A stretch of 50,787 bases of DNA from Fimadaptatus sp948467645 (GCA_948467645.1 CAOKFD010000017.1:1-50787), one strand, 5' to 3'; shown: positions 8,334 through 17,168, counted from the stretch's first letter. Numbers and translations: made by a program. The notes: generated by a model from the sequence alone, not told the origin.

Positions 8334-9578
8334 TCAATAATGATCCACAATATACTGCGGGCGGCGCAAAAACAGCATCTGTGCCGCCGGGCAGGACGCG
8401 TTCATCTCAAAGTCGTCGCGCGCATACGCCTCGCTCAGCGAGATCGAGCCGGTGGTCAGCTGGCTGAACGTGGTTATGTCCATCTTCATGTCCGCATCGC
8501 CGTATTCGGACTGGGCGCACTTCACGCCCTCGCCGGTTATCGTTACGTCGTAACGTCCGGTGTTCTGCGGAATCATCTCATCGGTCAGCGCCAGCGAGAA
8601 CGAGAGCGACTTTATCCCAGCCAGCGCCTTGAGCGCGGGCGAAAGCGGCTGGCTTTCCAGCATCACGCGCGCGTTGACCGCGCGCAGCATGTAGTCATAG
8701 CTGGTTTTGACATTAACGTCATAAGAATTGGTACATATCGCGCCCAAGTCAACATCGCCCGGCAGCGTCATACTCAGCCGCTTGTAATGCGGATAGAACG
8801 TCGCCGCAAAGCCCAGCAGCCGCTTCAGTCCGTCCATGTCCACATACGCGGCCTCGCGCGCGGCGACTATGTTGCCAACGTCGGGCTGGTTGTCGGGCGT
8901 GAAGGATATGTACGCGCACGGCTCCATAGCATCGCCGGCCTTGCGCATCAGCAGGTAGCGGTATGCGCGCTCCTTGTATATGTCCGCGCTAAGCAGCCAC
9001 TTCCAGTACGCGCTTATCTCGCGGCGCATGGATATGTCGCGCTTTTCGGCGAATTTTTCGTATACGCCGCGCGCCAGCAGCTCGTCGCGCTGATTGTCTA
9101 TCTGGCGCACCTCGTCGGGCATGGGGAAGGCGCGCAGCTGGTCAAGGCCCACGCTGGCGGTGCTTATGCCGCTGGTCACTTCGTAACCGAACTTGCGGTA
9201 GAACGCGTGCGAGAACGGGTACAGGCCCGAAATCGCGATGCCGTTTTCGTACATGCGGGGCAGTATGTGCTTGAATATCCCGCGGATTACGCCCGCGCGG
9301 CGGTACTCGGGCAGCGTTGCCACGCCGCCTATGCCGGTCAGCGGCAGCCACTTATCGCCGATGCGCGTCTGATAGTCCAGCAGTATCATGCCGCCCATCA
9401 GCTTGTCGTTGGTTTCGTCCACCATCGCAAATTCTTCTATATTGCGCTGCTGTTCCTCGGCGTTGGTGGCGGTCTGCTCCTTGGGGTCGGGGTCGCGCAT
9501 AGGGTAGGTGAACGCTATGGAGCTTATTTTGTCCAGTTCGCGCTTGCGCTCGGGCGTGGTCAGTTTTTCAACGCGCAT
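8334..9578 (-). CDS. Eis-like GNAT N-acetyltransferase
   Basis: A 414-residue protein of the Eis/COG4552 type: an N-terminal GNAT domain with GIGGVATLPEYRRAGVIRG near residue 85, a second acyltransferase-like region, and a C-terminal sterol-carrier-like domain ending in an aliphatic/aromatic residue run (RRPQYIVDHY). FYRKFGYE marks the first GNAT motif B. In mycobacteria Eis acetylates aminoglycosides and peptides; for clostridial members the substrate is unknown. GGAGG precedes the ATG on the minus strand. It is probably monocistronic, with its own terminator at 8246-8293. Confidence 0.88.
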   Translation of the reverse strand: MRVEKLTTPERKRELDKISSIAFTYPMRDPDPKEQTATNAEEQQRNIEEFAMVDETNDKLMGGMILLDYQTRIGDKWLPLTGIGGVATLPEYRRAGVIRGIFKHILPRMYENGIAISGLYPFSHAFYRKFGYEVTSGISTASVGLDQLRAFPMPDEVRQIDNQRDELLARGVYEKFAEKRDISMRREISAYWKWLLSADIYKERAYRYLLMRKAGDAMEPCAYISFTPDNQPDVGNIVAAREAAYVDMDGLKRLLGFAATFYPHYKRLSMTLPGDVDLGAICTNSYDVNVKTSYDYMLRAVNARVMLESQPLSPALKALAGIKSLSFSLALTDEMIPQNTGRYDVTITGEGVKCAQSEYGDADMKMDITTFSQLTTGSISLSEAYARDDFEMNASCPAAQMLFLRRPQYIVDHY

Positions 9579-9695
9579 AATGTATTCCTCCGTTTGTATG
9601 ATTTTAAGTCGGTTTTTAGCTGCTTAACTGGGAAATCTTAGTAAGGCGTTCCAGCGATGCTTATCTTATGCCTGCGCATAAAACCTGCCTGAGCC

Positions 9696-10193
9696 TTACT
9701 TATGGTACTTTTCGCCGGAAAGTATCGTCATCGCGCGATAGACCTGCTCCAGCAGTATCACGCGCATGAGCTGATGCGGGAATGTCATCTTTGAAAACGA
9801 CAGCTTGTAATCGGCGCGCGCGAGCACATCTGGACTAAGCCCCAATGAACCGCCTATCACGAAAACCGTGCGCCGCCCATTCATGCGCCAGTCGGCGCAC
9901 TTGTCGGCCAGCTCGGTCGATGAAAGCTGTTTGCCGTCTATCGCCAGCGCAACCACGTAATCGTCGCGCCGAATCTGCTTGAGCAATGCCTCACCCTCGC
10001 GCCGTACCACGTCGCGCTCCAGCGCGGTTAGTCCGTCCGCGCCGCCCACGCCCGATTTGTCGGCGATTTTGAGGTCGGGTACCTGCTTTAGTTCAAACGA
10101 GCCGTAGCGCGTGAGCCGCTTCAGATATTCATTGCACGCGTCGGTAAAGTATTTCTCCTTAAGCGAACCCACGCATAATATAGCCGCGTTCAT
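9696..10193 (-). CDS. rlmH: 23S rRNA (pseudouridine(1915)-N(3))-methyltransferase RlmH
   Basis: SPOUT methyltransferase for pseudouridine 1915 in helix 69 of 23S rRNA. The 165-residue product shows the family signature: FVIGGSLGLSPDVL, LSFSKMTFPHQLMRV and EQVYRAMTILSGEKYHK at the C-terminus. The start at 10193 is chosen because GGAGGG lies eight bases upstream and MNAAILCVGSLKEKY is the usual beginning. It follows walJ by 16 bp on the same strand, an association also seen in other Bacillota. Confidence 0.96.
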   Translation of the reverse strand: MNAAILCVGSLKEKYFTDACNEYLKRLTRYGSFELKQVPDLKIADKSGVGGADGLTALERDVVRREGEALLKQIRRDDYVVALAIDGKQLSSTELADKCADWRMNGRRTVFVIGGSLGLSPDVLARADYKLSFSKMTFPHQLMRVILLEQVYRAMTILSGEKYHK

Positions 10194-10209
10194 TGCATTT
10201 GCCCTCCGA

Positions 10210-11070
10210 TTATTCGCAGTCCAGCTCGAATATGTCGCTGGCGTGGTTCTGTTCCAGCAGTCCGAGATAAATCTCCTTGCCGGGGCGTATGCCTTCGGCG
10301 CATAGTTCATTTGCAACCGTGTCGTATGCCAGCCGGGGCGTGTTGTTGTTTTCGGAAATGTGGCTCAGCAGTATTACGCGCGTGCCCGTGCGCGCCAGAT
10401 ACGCCGCCGCCTGCGCGCACGCGTCGTTGCTCAAATGCCCGCGGTCGGAGAGTATCCGGCGCTTTAAGTTGTCGGGATAGTCGCCGTATATCAGCATGTT
10501 GCTGTCGTGATTGGCCTCCAGCAGCACCAGCTGCGTGCCCTCGATTACGCGCATCCAGCTGTCCGATATGTGGCCTATGTCCGTCGCTACCGCAACCGAC
10601 GCCGCGCCCACGTCCAGCCGGTATCCCACCGAGCATACCGCGTCGTGCGGCGTCTTGAACGGCGTTACGTTTATATCGCCTATGTAAAAGTCCTGCCCGG
10701 GTGTTATCGCGCGCATGTCGCGCTCGGGTATCGGGCGCTGACTGCTTTTTGCGTTTATGGCATTTAACGTCTGCGCGCTGGCGTATACCGGCAGATCGTG
10801 TCTGCGCGAAAGCGCGGCACAGGACTTAATATGATCGGAATGCTCGTGACTGATAAGTATCGCGCTGATTGACGCGGGGTCGACCGGCGCGGGCGAGTTT
10901 TCACTTACGCGCTTTAGTCCCGCCGCGATGTCGCGCTGTGCAATGCCGCAGTCGATCAGTATGTGCGTGCTGCCATAGCCTACATATATGCAATTGCCCT
11001 TGGAGCCGCTGGCCAGCGCGCACAGCCGCAGTCGGCGCGCGGGCTGAATATCGGGAATCGGAATCGTCAT
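10210..11070 (-). CDS. walJ: MBL-fold metallohydrolase, WalJ/YycJ family
   Basis: A 286-residue metallo-beta-lactamase-fold protein. LASGSKGNCIYVGYG at the start, the metal-binding HEHSDH (about residues 75-80) and LEANHDSNML are characteristic of YycJ/WalJ, a putative nuclease-type hydrolase linked to the WalKR cell-wall regulon and DNA repair. AAGGAG precedes the ATG. A good promoter lies upstream on the minus strand (11118-11146), so walJ-rlmH is probably one transcript. Confidence 0.93.
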   Translation of the reverse strand: MTIPIPDIQPARRLRLCALASGSKGNCIYVGYGSTHILIDCGIAQRDIAAGLKRVSENSPAPVDPASISAILISHEHSDHIKSCAALSRRHDLPVYASAQTLNAINAKSSQRPIPERDMRAITPGQDFYIGDINVTPFKTPHDAVCSVGYRLDVGAASVAVATDIGHISDSWMRVIEGTQLVLLEANHDSNMLIYGDYPDNLKRRILSDRGHLSNDACAQAAAYLARTGTRVILLSHISENNNTPRLAYDTVANELCAEGIRPGKEIYLGLLEQNHASDIFELDCE

Positions 11071-11117
11071 GCAATGAACTCCTTATGGTAAATAAAAGGC
11101 CGAATGTTGCCGATTGG

Positions 11118-11146
11118 ATTATAGCATAGCCCATGCTCAAATGCAA
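11118..11146 (-). promoter_or_regulatory. Minus-strand promoter for walJ-rlmH
   Basis: On the minus strand TTGCAT (11141-11146) and TATAAT (11118-11123) are separated by 17 bp. The TATAAT is preceded by TGC, an extended -10. The start point would lie about 40 bp before the walJ ATG. Confidence 0.7.
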
Positions 11147-11269
11147 ATGCGACAATCGAGTGACTTACACATATATTTTCGCCAGACAGCCATAATAACT
11201 TGAACGCACTTTTAATTTCCAACCAAATATGATAAAATATGACGACGATTTGGCATGGAGGCGCATTCG

Positions 11270-12421
11270 ATGAAATATCCGATCAAGATCGCGTCGGCGA
11301 TGGCCGCGTACTATGCGGTCACAGGCGTATATCAGAACTACATCTCCAAATACTTCGGCGCGCAGGGACTTACCGACGGCGAGATAGGCGTACTGATGGC
11401 CGCGCCGCCGCTGATCTCGCTGATCGCGCAGCCCGTGTGGGGCACGCTGGGCGACCGTGCTAGGAGCAAGAACGCCGTGTTCAGGCTGATGTATGTCGCG
11501 TCGGCGATACTGGTGCTCAGTTATCTTATCAGCTCGTCGTTCTGGTATCTGCTGTTTGCGGTGCTGGCGTATTCGTTTTTCTTTACCGCCTTGCAGCCCA
11601 TGAACGACGCGATTGTGCTGGAGGCGCTGGGTGGTCGGCCGTTCGGGCCGATACGCATGGCGGGCACGCTTACGTTCGCGATTGTGTCGCCGCTGGCGGG
11701 CGCGATAATCGGCGATAACTGGAGCGCGTCGATATGGATGACGGGCGCACTGCTCATCGCCGCGGCGCTGGTCACGTTCCTGCTGCCCAACGTGCCCGGC
11801 CATCAGAGCGAGCAGGGGCATAAGAAGATGAAGTTCACCGAGCTGCTGAAGCAGAAGGAACTAGTGCTGCTGCTGGGCTTTGTGATGCCGCTGCAAATAT
11901 CGATGGGCTACTTCTATACGTACTTCTCGCTGCACTTTACCGAGCTGGAGGGCGCTAATTCCACGCTGCTGGGGCTGTGCTATACGATTTCGTCTATCGC
12001 CGAGGTGCCGTTTCTGCTCCTGTCCAACAAACTCTACAAGCGTTTCGGCGCGGGCAAGCTGTTAATCTCCGCGGGCATATCGGTTACAGTCCGCTGGATA
12101 CTGTTGGGCAGTCTTACCAATGTATACGCGGTCATGGCGACGCAGCTTTTCCACGGCTGGGGCTTCATAGTCATGACTGTTACAATGGCTTACTATATAA
12201 ACGACCATGTACCCGCCGAGCTGAAAGCGTCGGGTCAGATGCTGCTGGGCGTGGTGGGATTCGGCATTGCGCGCGCGATAGGCAATCTGGGCGGCGCGGC
12301 GTGCATAAACATTTGGGGCAGGCAAGGCACGTTTTATGCGGCGGCGGTGCTGAGTGGGCTGGCGGTCGTGTGCTATTTTAAGAAGTACATGTTCGCGCCC
12401 AGGGATGACGCGCAGAAATAG
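11270..12421 (+). CDS. MFS transporter (LacY/nucleoside symporter-like)
   Basis: A 383-residue inner-membrane protein with about twelve hydrophobic segments. The loop 2-3 motif is GTLGDRARSKNAVFR. The N-terminus MKYPIKIASAMAAYYAVTGV and the layout recall the MFS_1-like family that includes LacY and NupG. GGAGG (11256-11260) sits nine bases before ATG 11270; an earlier in-frame start overlaps that site. It diverges from walJ. Substrate unknown. An AT-rich stretch (11200-11240) upstream contains TAAAAT but no clear -35. Confidence 0.87.
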   Translation: MKYPIKIASAMAAYYAVTGVYQNYISKYFGAQGLTDGEIGVLMAAPPLISLIAQPVWGTLGDRARSKNAVFRLMYVASAILVLSYLISSSFWYLLFAVLAYSFFFTALQPMNDAIVLEALGGRPFGPIRMAGTLTFAIVSPLAGAIIGDNWSASIWMTGALLIAAALVTFLLPNVPGHQSEQGHKKMKFTELLKQKELVLLLGFVMPLQISMGYFYTYFSLHFTELEGANSTLLGLCYTISSIAEVPFLLLSNKLYKRFGAGKLLISAGISVTVRWILLGSLTNVYAVMATQLFHGWGFIVMTVTMAYYINDHVPAELKASGQMLLGVVGFGIARAIGNLGGAACINIWGRQGTFYAAAVLSGLAVVCYFKKYMFAPRDDAQK

Positions 12422-12451
12422 CGGCAGAGGCAGATTTAACCTTGCGCCGCC

Positions 12452-12480
12452 TTGCCATAGGATTTAAGCTGTGATATAAT
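12452..12480 (+). promoter_or_regulatory. Promoter of rpsB-tsf
   Basis: TTGCCA (12452-12457) and TATAAT (12475-12480) with a 17-bp spacer. The untranslated leader of about 120 bases up to rpsB contains several short inverted repeats (for example CCTGCCGGCAGG), which would fit autogenous control by S2, though I cannot identify a known leader class. Confidence 0.8.
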
Positions 12481-12609
12481 TTTCAGGGTGTGCATTCAGC
12501 GCCCCAAGTACACACCTGCCGGCAGGCGGGGAGCGAGTGCCGCGCAAGCAGCGCGGTGCTTCCCGTACAACAACCGTCAGGGTGGCAAAACAAAAGGAGG
12601 ATACCTAAA

Positions 12610-13350
12610 ATGGCTGTTATTTCCATGAAGCAACTGCTGGAAGCCGGCGTACACTTCGGTCATCAGACCCGTCGCTGGAACCCCAAGATGGCTCAGTACA
12701 TCTTCACTGAGCGCAACGGCATCTACATCATCGACCTGCAGAAGACCGTGCGCAAGATCGACGAAGCGTACATGTTCGTGCGTGACGTTGCGCTGTCCGG
12801 CAAGAGCATTCTGTTCGTCGGCACCAAGAAGCAGGCTCAGGAGTCCATCGAGTCCGAAGCCAAGCGCTGCGGCATGTACTATGTCAACAACCGCTGGCTG
12901 GGCGGTATGCTGACCAACTTCCGCACCATCCGCACCCGTATCGCCCGTCTGAACGAGATCGACGCCATGGAGCAGCGCGGCGACTTCGACGTACTGCCTA
13001 AGAAGGAAGTTATCCAGCTGCTGGGCGAGCGCGAGAAGCTGGAGAAGAACCTGGGCGGTATCCGCAACATGAAGGAACTGCCGGGCGCGCTGTTCGTTGT
13101 TGACCCCCGCAAGGAGCACATTGCCGTGACCGAGGCCCGCATACTGGGCATCCCGATAGTGGGTATCGTCGATACCAACTGCGATCCGGACGAAATCGAC
13201 TATGTAATCCCCGGCAACGACGACGCTATCCGTGCCGTTAAGCTGATCGCGGGCAAGCTGGCCGACGCCGTGCTGGAAGGCCGTCAGGGCGAGCAGGACA
13301 ACGCCGAGGAAGCTCCCGCTGAGGAAGCCGCCGAGACTGTTGCCGAATAA
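12610..13350 (+). CDS. rpsB: 30S ribosomal protein S2
   Basis: Binds late on the back of the 30S subunit. The 246-residue product has LLEAGVHFGHQTRRWNPKM near the N-terminus, NRWLGGMLTNF and DTNCDPDEIDYVIPGNDDAI, all diagnostic of S2. The C-terminal tail is Ala/Glu rich. AAAGGAGG (12593-12600) precedes ATG 12610; a longer frame from 12490 starts in the leader. Codon choice is more even than in the flanking genes (GGT, CGT, GTT), typical of high expression. tsf follows after 91 bp. Confidence 0.98.
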   Translation: MAVISMKQLLEAGVHFGHQTRRWNPKMAQYIFTERNGIYIIDLQKTVRKIDEAYMFVRDVALSGKSILFVGTKKQAQESIESEAKRCGMYYVNNRWLGGMLTNFRTIRTRIARLNEIDAMEQRGDFDVLPKKEVIQLLGEREKLEKNLGGIRNMKELPGALFVVDPRKEHIAVTEARILGIPIVGIVDTNCDPDEIDYVIPGNDDAIRAVKLIAGKLADAVLEGRQGEQDNAEEAPAEEAAETVAE

Positions 13351-13376
13351 TCTGAATATTTAGGTAGACTTTTTAA

Positions 13377-13405
13377 CGGCCGCCGCGGCTTACTGGCGGC
13401 GGCCG
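13377..13405 (+). terminator. GC-rich hairpin between rpsB and tsf (partial terminator)
   Basis: A perfect 10-bp GC stem (13377-13386 with 13396-13405) is followed by TAATTTGATTTT, a weak T-tract. It may reduce read-through into tsf or stabilise the rpsB message, since no separate promoter is evident for tsf. Confidence 0.6.
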
Positions 13406-13441
13406 TAATTTGATTTTGAATTTTGAATGGAGGCAATACCT

Positions 13442-14359
13442 ATGAATATTACCGCTGCAATGGTTAAGGAACTGCGCGAGACCACCGGCGCTGGTATGAT
13501 GGACTGCAAGAAGGCGCTGACCCATACCGAGGGCGACATGGCCAAGGCTGTTGACTACCTGCGCGAGAAGGGTCTGGCTGCCGCTGCCAAGAAGGAGAGC
13601 CGCATCGCCGCCGAGGGCGTTGTAGGCGCTTATGTATGCGAAAAGTGCGGCACCGGCGCTATGGTCGAGGTCAACTGCGAGACCGACTTCGTTGCCAACA
13701 CCCCCGATTTCAAGAACATGGTTGAGTCCATCGCCAAGACCATCATCGTCAGCAATCCCGCCGACGTCGAGGCTCTGCTGAACTGCAAGGTAGCCGGTGA
13801 CGACACCCAGACCGTCAGCGAGCTGATCACCGCCAAGGTTGCCAAGATCGGCGAGAAGATGACCGTGCGCCGCTTCGTTCGTTACGAGGCCGACGGCGGC
13901 GAGGTTGAGTCCTATATCCACATGGGCGGCAAGGTTGGCGTGCTGGTAAAGGCCGCTGTTGCCGAGAAGAACGACGCGACCAAGGAAGTGCTGCATGACG
14001 TAGCGCTGCAGATCGCCGCTGCTTCGCCCGTGGCTGCCGAGTACGTAACCCGTGACGAGGTTAAGGCCGATCATCTGGAGCATGAGAAGGAGATTCTGAT
14101 TGCTCAGGCTCGCAACGAGGGCAAGCCCGAGAAGATCATCGAGAAGATGGTTATGGGCCGCATCAACAAGTTCTATCAGGAAGTTTGCCTGATGGAGCAG
14201 CCCTTCGTAAAGGATCCCGACATGAACGTCGAGAAGATGATTGCCGCCAAGGCGCCCGGCACCAAGATCATCGCCTTCACCCGTTACAAGATGGGCGACG
14301 GCCTTGAGAAGAAGGTCAACGACCTGGCTGCCGAAGTTGCCGAGCAGATTGGCAAGTAA
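13442..14359 (+). CDS. tsf: Elongation factor Ts
   Basis: Guanine nucleotide exchange factor for EF-Tu. The 305-residue product shows VKELRETTGAGMMDCKKAL (UBA domain, residues 7-25), CETDFVA and the Tsf dimerisation domains (HMGGKVGVLV; QPFVKDP). GGAGG (13429-13433) precedes ATG 13442, so the earlier in-frame ATG at 13427 is not used. Its partner tuf begins at the right edge of this window. Confidence 0.98.
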   Translation: MNITAAMVKELRETTGAGMMDCKKALTHTEGDMAKAVDYLREKGLAAAAKKESRIAAEGVVGAYVCEKCGTGAMVEVNCETDFVANTPDFKNMVESIAKTIIVSNPADVEALLNCKVAGDDTQTVSELITAKVAKIGEKMTVRRFVRYEADGGEVESYIHMGGKVGVLVKAAVAEKNDATKEVLHDVALQIAAASPVAAEYVTRDEVKADHLEHEKEILIAQARNEGKPEKIIEKMVMGRINKFYQEVCLMEQPFVKDPDMNVEKMIAAKAPGTKIIAFTRYKMGDGLEKKVNDLAAEVAEQIGK

Positions 14360-14374
14360 TTTTTGAAAATTTCC

Positions 14375-14404
14375 AGCCCGGAGGAGCGACGCTTCCTTCG
14401 GGCT
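14375..14404 (+). terminator. Hairpin after tsf
   Basis: An 11-bp stem with one G-U pair (14375-14385 with 14394-14404) is followed by GATTTTA. It is probably an intrinsic or partial terminator between tsf and pyrH. Confidence 0.6.
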
Positions 14405-14504
14405 GATTTTAGGAATCGGGATTTTGCCCGTTTCATTTGCATAAGCCGTATAAGCGGCAAAAAATCGACGCCGGACTGGCGGACAAGCGACGAGGAGGCA
14501 GAAC

Positions 14505-15224
14505 ATGAGCGCAGTATACAAGCGGATTATAATCAAGCTGAGCGGCGAAGCCCTTGCGGGCAACAAGGACGAGCGCGAAGGTTCGTTTGACAAGAACGCG
14601 ACGGAAGCGGTTGCCAAGGCGATAATCGACGTAGCCAAGCAGGGCGTCGAAGTAGGCGTAGTAGTAGGCGGCGGCAACATATGGCGCGGCCGTTTCGGCG
14701 AGGGCATGGACGACGTGACCGCCGATCACATGGGTATGCTGGCCACGGTAATCAACGCGCTATACCTGCGCGACGCATTGGAGCGTCAGGGTATGCCCAC
14801 GCGCGTACAGACGGCGATCGAGATGCGTCAGCTGGCCGAGCCGTACATTCGCGGCCGTGCGGTACGTCATCTGGAAAAGGGTCGCGTGGTGATCTTTGCC
14901 GCCGGCACGGGCAACCCGCACTTCACGACCGACACCGCGGCGGCTTTGCGTGCGTCCGAGGTAAACGCGGACGCAATTCTGAAGTGCACCACGGTCGACA
15001 CGCTCTTCGATTCCGACCCGCACAAGAACCCCGACGCCAAGCCAATAATCGACATCTCCTACGGCGAGGTCATACAGCGCCAGCTCCACGTAATGGACAT
15101 AACCGCCTTTACGCTTTGCCACGAGCGCAAGATACCCCAGGTGCGCATATTCTCGCTCAGCGATCCCCAGAATCTGGTCAGGGTCGTGAACGGGGAGAGC
15201 ATCGGAACAACCATACACATGTGA
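14505..15224 (+). CDS. pyrH: UMP kinase
   Basis: Phosphorylates UMP to UDP in pyrimidine biosynthesis. The 239-residue amino acid kinase-fold protein shows IIIKLSGEALAG, VVVGGGNIWRGR, DHMGMLATVINALYL, the AGTGNPHFTTDTAA loop and LKCTTVDTLFDSDP. GACGAGGAGG precedes the ATG. The order rpsB-tsf-pyrH is standard, but frr, normally next, is not here; a strong terminator follows instead. Confidence 0.97.
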   Translation: MSAVYKRIIIKLSGEALAGNKDEREGSFDKNATEAVAKAIIDVAKQGVEVGVVVGGGNIWRGRFGEGMDDVTADHMGMLATVINALYLRDALERQGMPTRVQTAIEMRQLAEPYIRGRAVRHLEKGRVVIFAAGTGNPHFTTDTAAALRASEVNADAILKCTTVDTLFDSDPHKNPDAKPIIDISYGEVIQRQLHVMDITAFTLCHERKIPQVRIFSLSDPQNLVRVVNGESIGTTIHM

Positions 15225-15347
15225 TCGTTTGTGACGCGATCCTTCCCTTCGGGAGGGCGAAGCGACCTGAGAAAAGCCGGCGCGCAAAGCTGCGGGCCGA
15301 TAACGAAGCATTAGAAGCGCTAAGCCTTAAGGCGCATCAGAAGCAAT

Positions 15348-15393
15348 AAAAATCGCCGGGGGCGGTCTATCGCAGACTGTCCCCGGCGATTTT
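15348..15393. terminator. Strong terminator after pyrH
   Basis: AAAATCGCCGGGG (15349-15361) pairs perfectly with 15381-15393, ending in TTTT, so it can work in both directions. The following 290 bp (15394-15686) hold no gene I can support; the frames there lack Shine-Dalgarno sites and recognisable motifs. Confidence 0.88.
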
Positions 15394-15686
15394 CGCTTTC
15401 CGCACGTTCGACCTTCGCCGTTCCCTCCACCGAAATGGCCGTAGAAGGTCGAAGCGGGAAAATTGTGCGCGGCTAAAACTGCGTTTAATCGACCGGTCGG
15501 GAACGGCGGATAGCATTTGGTAGGCCGAACCGGCATTGCGGCAAGCTGATTGCAGCTTGGCGGCATACGGATGCCGCGTATGGGGCGCTGATCGGGGCAG
15601 CAAAAGCAAAATCACGGGAGCGGTTTCCAGTGCTCAAAATCAGAATATTAAATATCATCTATTCGTTTTTGAGCGCAGTTAAAGTA

Positions 15687-15715
15687 TTGACAGTCAAAAA
15701 TCTTCCTGATAAAAT
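15687..15715 (+). promoter_or_regulatory. Promoter of the hydrogenase maturation operon
   Basis: TTGACA (15687-15692) and TAAAAT (15710-15715) with a 17-bp spacer. The transcript would start near 15722 and contain the micro-ORF and attenuator hairpin before the first maturation gene. Confidence 0.82.
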
Positions 15716-15770
15716 AAAATTGCGCCTGACAAAAAGGTCTTTTGCCCTGACTGAAAGGAGTTTTTCACTT

Positions 15771-15800
15771 ATGATGTGTTTAGCTGTGCCTTTTAGTTAG
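15771..15800 (+). CDS. Nine-residue leader ORF (MMCLAVPFS) in the hydrogenase maturation leader
   Basis: ATG ATG TGT TTA GCT GTG CCT TTT AGT TAG, preceded by GAAAGGAG (15753-15760) ten bases upstream, a site as strong as those of the real genes. Codons 4-7 form the left arm of the terminator hairpin at 15781-15809 and the stop codon begins the right arm, so a translating ribosome would prevent the hairpin. The peptide start MCLAVP equals the N-terminal consensus of the [NiFe]-hydrogenase chaperone HypC, whose Cys2 is essential. Whether this is meaningful or accidental is open. Confidence 0.45.
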   Translation: MMCLAVPFS

Positions 15801-15815
15801 GCGCAGCTATTTTTT
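15781..15815 (+). terminator. Attenuator hairpin upstream of hyd genes
   Basis: TAGCTGTGCC (15781-15790) pairs with GGCGCAGCTA (15800-15809), one G-U pair, 9-base loop, followed by six T (15810-15815). It is a canonical intrinsic terminator lying inside the operon leader, only 17 bp before the first maturation gene, so it must be conditional or leaky. Confidence 0.75.
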
Positions 15816-15832
15816 ATGAAAGGAGATTGAAA

Positions 15833-16090
15833 ATGCAGACAAGAGTTGCCGTAATGGCTATCATAGTGGAAGATGGCGACGCTGCCGAGAAGCTGAATGC
15901 GATTCTCCACAACTACGGAGAGTACATTATCGGAAGGATGGGCATTCCCTATCGTGCGAGGGGGATAAATATCATATCCATCGCAATAGACGCGCCGCAG
16001 GATGAAATTTCCTCGCTTGCGGGAAAGCTCGGAAACATTCGTGGTATCAGCGTTAAAACTGCATACTCCAACGTCAAGGATGAGGGCTGA
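15833..16090 (+). CDS. TM1266-like iron-only hydrogenase system regulator
   Basis: An 85-residue ACT-like/NikR C-terminal-like protein of the family named putative iron-only hydrogenase system regulator (TM1266). Residues such as RVAVMAIIVED near the start, LHNYGEYIIGRMGIPYRARG in the middle and a closing GKLGNIRGISVKTAYS are typical. AAAGGAGA (15819-15826) precedes ATG 15833; an in-frame TTG two codons earlier is less likely. It overlaps hydE by 11 bases, which supports a role in hydrogenase maturation or its control. Confidence 0.88.
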   Translation: MQTRVAVMAIIVEDGDAAEKLNAILHNYGEYIIGRMGIPYRARGINIISIAIDAPQDEISSLAGKLGNIRGISVKTAYSNVKDEG

Positions 16091-17141
16091 GACCGTTTTT
16101 TTGATCGACAAGCTCGCACGAAACCACAGTCTGGAAAAAAGAGAGTACCTCACTTTGCTTGAAAATGCAGGCGGCGAGGAATACGCCTATGCGGCAAAGA
16201 TTGCCGATAAAGGGCGCAGAAGGGTTTACGGCACGGACGTTTTCATAAGAGGACTGATAGAGGTCGGAAACGTTTGCAGGAACGATTGCTACTATTGCGG
16301 AATAAGGGCGTCCAACGGCAAATGCGCGCGGTACGTACTCGCCGATGAACAGATACTCGCCTGCTGCAAAGAGGGATATGGAATAGGCTTCAGAAGCTTC
16401 GTTTTGCAGGGCGGCGAGGGAACTTTGCCCGTTGAACGCATAATCCGTATAGTATCTGAAATCCGCAGCGAATTTCCCGATTGCGCGATAACCCTTTCGC
16501 TGGGAGAGTACGAGCGGCATGAATATGAAAAGATGTTCAATGCGGGCGCGGATCGTTACCTTCTGAGGCACGAAACGGCGGATAAAAAGCACTATGATTT
16601 GCTCCATCCGGACGATATGTCTTATGAACACCGTATGCAGTGCCTGGAATCGCTTCGCAATGTCGGCTTTGCCGTCGGCTGTGGGTTTATGGTCGGTTCA
16701 CCCTTCCAAACCCTTGAGAACATCGCTTCGGATCTGAAATTCGTCGAGGAGTTTTCTCCCGAAATGTGCGGGATCGGGCCGTTCATTCCGCAAAAGGATA
16801 CGCCGTTTGGAGGCTTTCACGCGGGCTCGGCGGATCTGACCTGCTTCCTGCTGTCGCTGATAAGGCTGATAAAGCCGAATATTCTCCTTCCGGCAACGAC
16901 GGCGCTTGGCTCAGTCGAAACGGATGGCAGGCTCAGGGGAATACTTGCAGGCGCAAATGTCGTCATGCCGAACCTGTCGCCGTTTGAAGTGAGGAGCAAG
17001 TACAATTTGTACGACAATAAGCTCTCAACGGGCGCAGAATCCGCACAGAACCTTGAAGAACTGAAAAAAAGTCTGGACTCAATAGGCTTTTCCGTCGCCG
17101 TATCCAGAGGCGACATGAAAATATCTGACGGAAAGAGCTAA
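16080..17141 (+). CDS. hydE: [FeFe] hydrogenase H-cluster radical SAM maturase HydE
   Basis: Radical SAM enzyme acting on the HydG product during assembly of the 2Fe subcluster. The 353-residue protein carries the CX3CX2C cluster motif in CRNDCYYCGIR near residue 62, then FVLQGGEG and LRHETADKKHYDLLHP, as in HydE. The start at 16080 overlaps the regulator gene and fits the family N-terminus. Arg codons AGG and AGA are frequent here, whereas neighbouring genes use CGC almost exclusively, a sign of different ancestry. hydG follows after 27 bp. Confidence 0.95.
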   Translation: MRAETVFLIDKLARNHSLEKREYLTLLENAGGEEYAYAAKIADKGRRRVYGTDVFIRGLIEVGNVCRNDCYYCGIRASNGKCARYVLADEQILACCKEGYGIGFRSFVLQGGEGTLPVERIIRIVSEIRSEFPDCAITLSLGEYERHEYEKMFNAGADRYLLRHETADKKHYDLLHPDDMSYEHRMQCLESLRNVGFAVGCGFMVGSPFQTLENIASDLKFVEEFSPEMCGIGPFIPQKDTPFGGFHAGSADLTCFLLSLIRLIKPNILLPATTALGSVETDGRLRGILAGANVVMPNLSPFEVRSKYNLYDNKLSTGAESAQNLEELKKSLDSIGFSVAVSRGDMKISDGKS

Positions 17142-17168
17142 ATCTGACCGAAAAGAAAGGAAAAGAAC

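Noticed and set aside
11165..11821. Long open frame on the minus strand opposite the MFS gene
   Set aside because: It mirrors the codon structure of the + strand transporter, is rich in Arg/His and shows no motif; GC-rich genes give such shadows.
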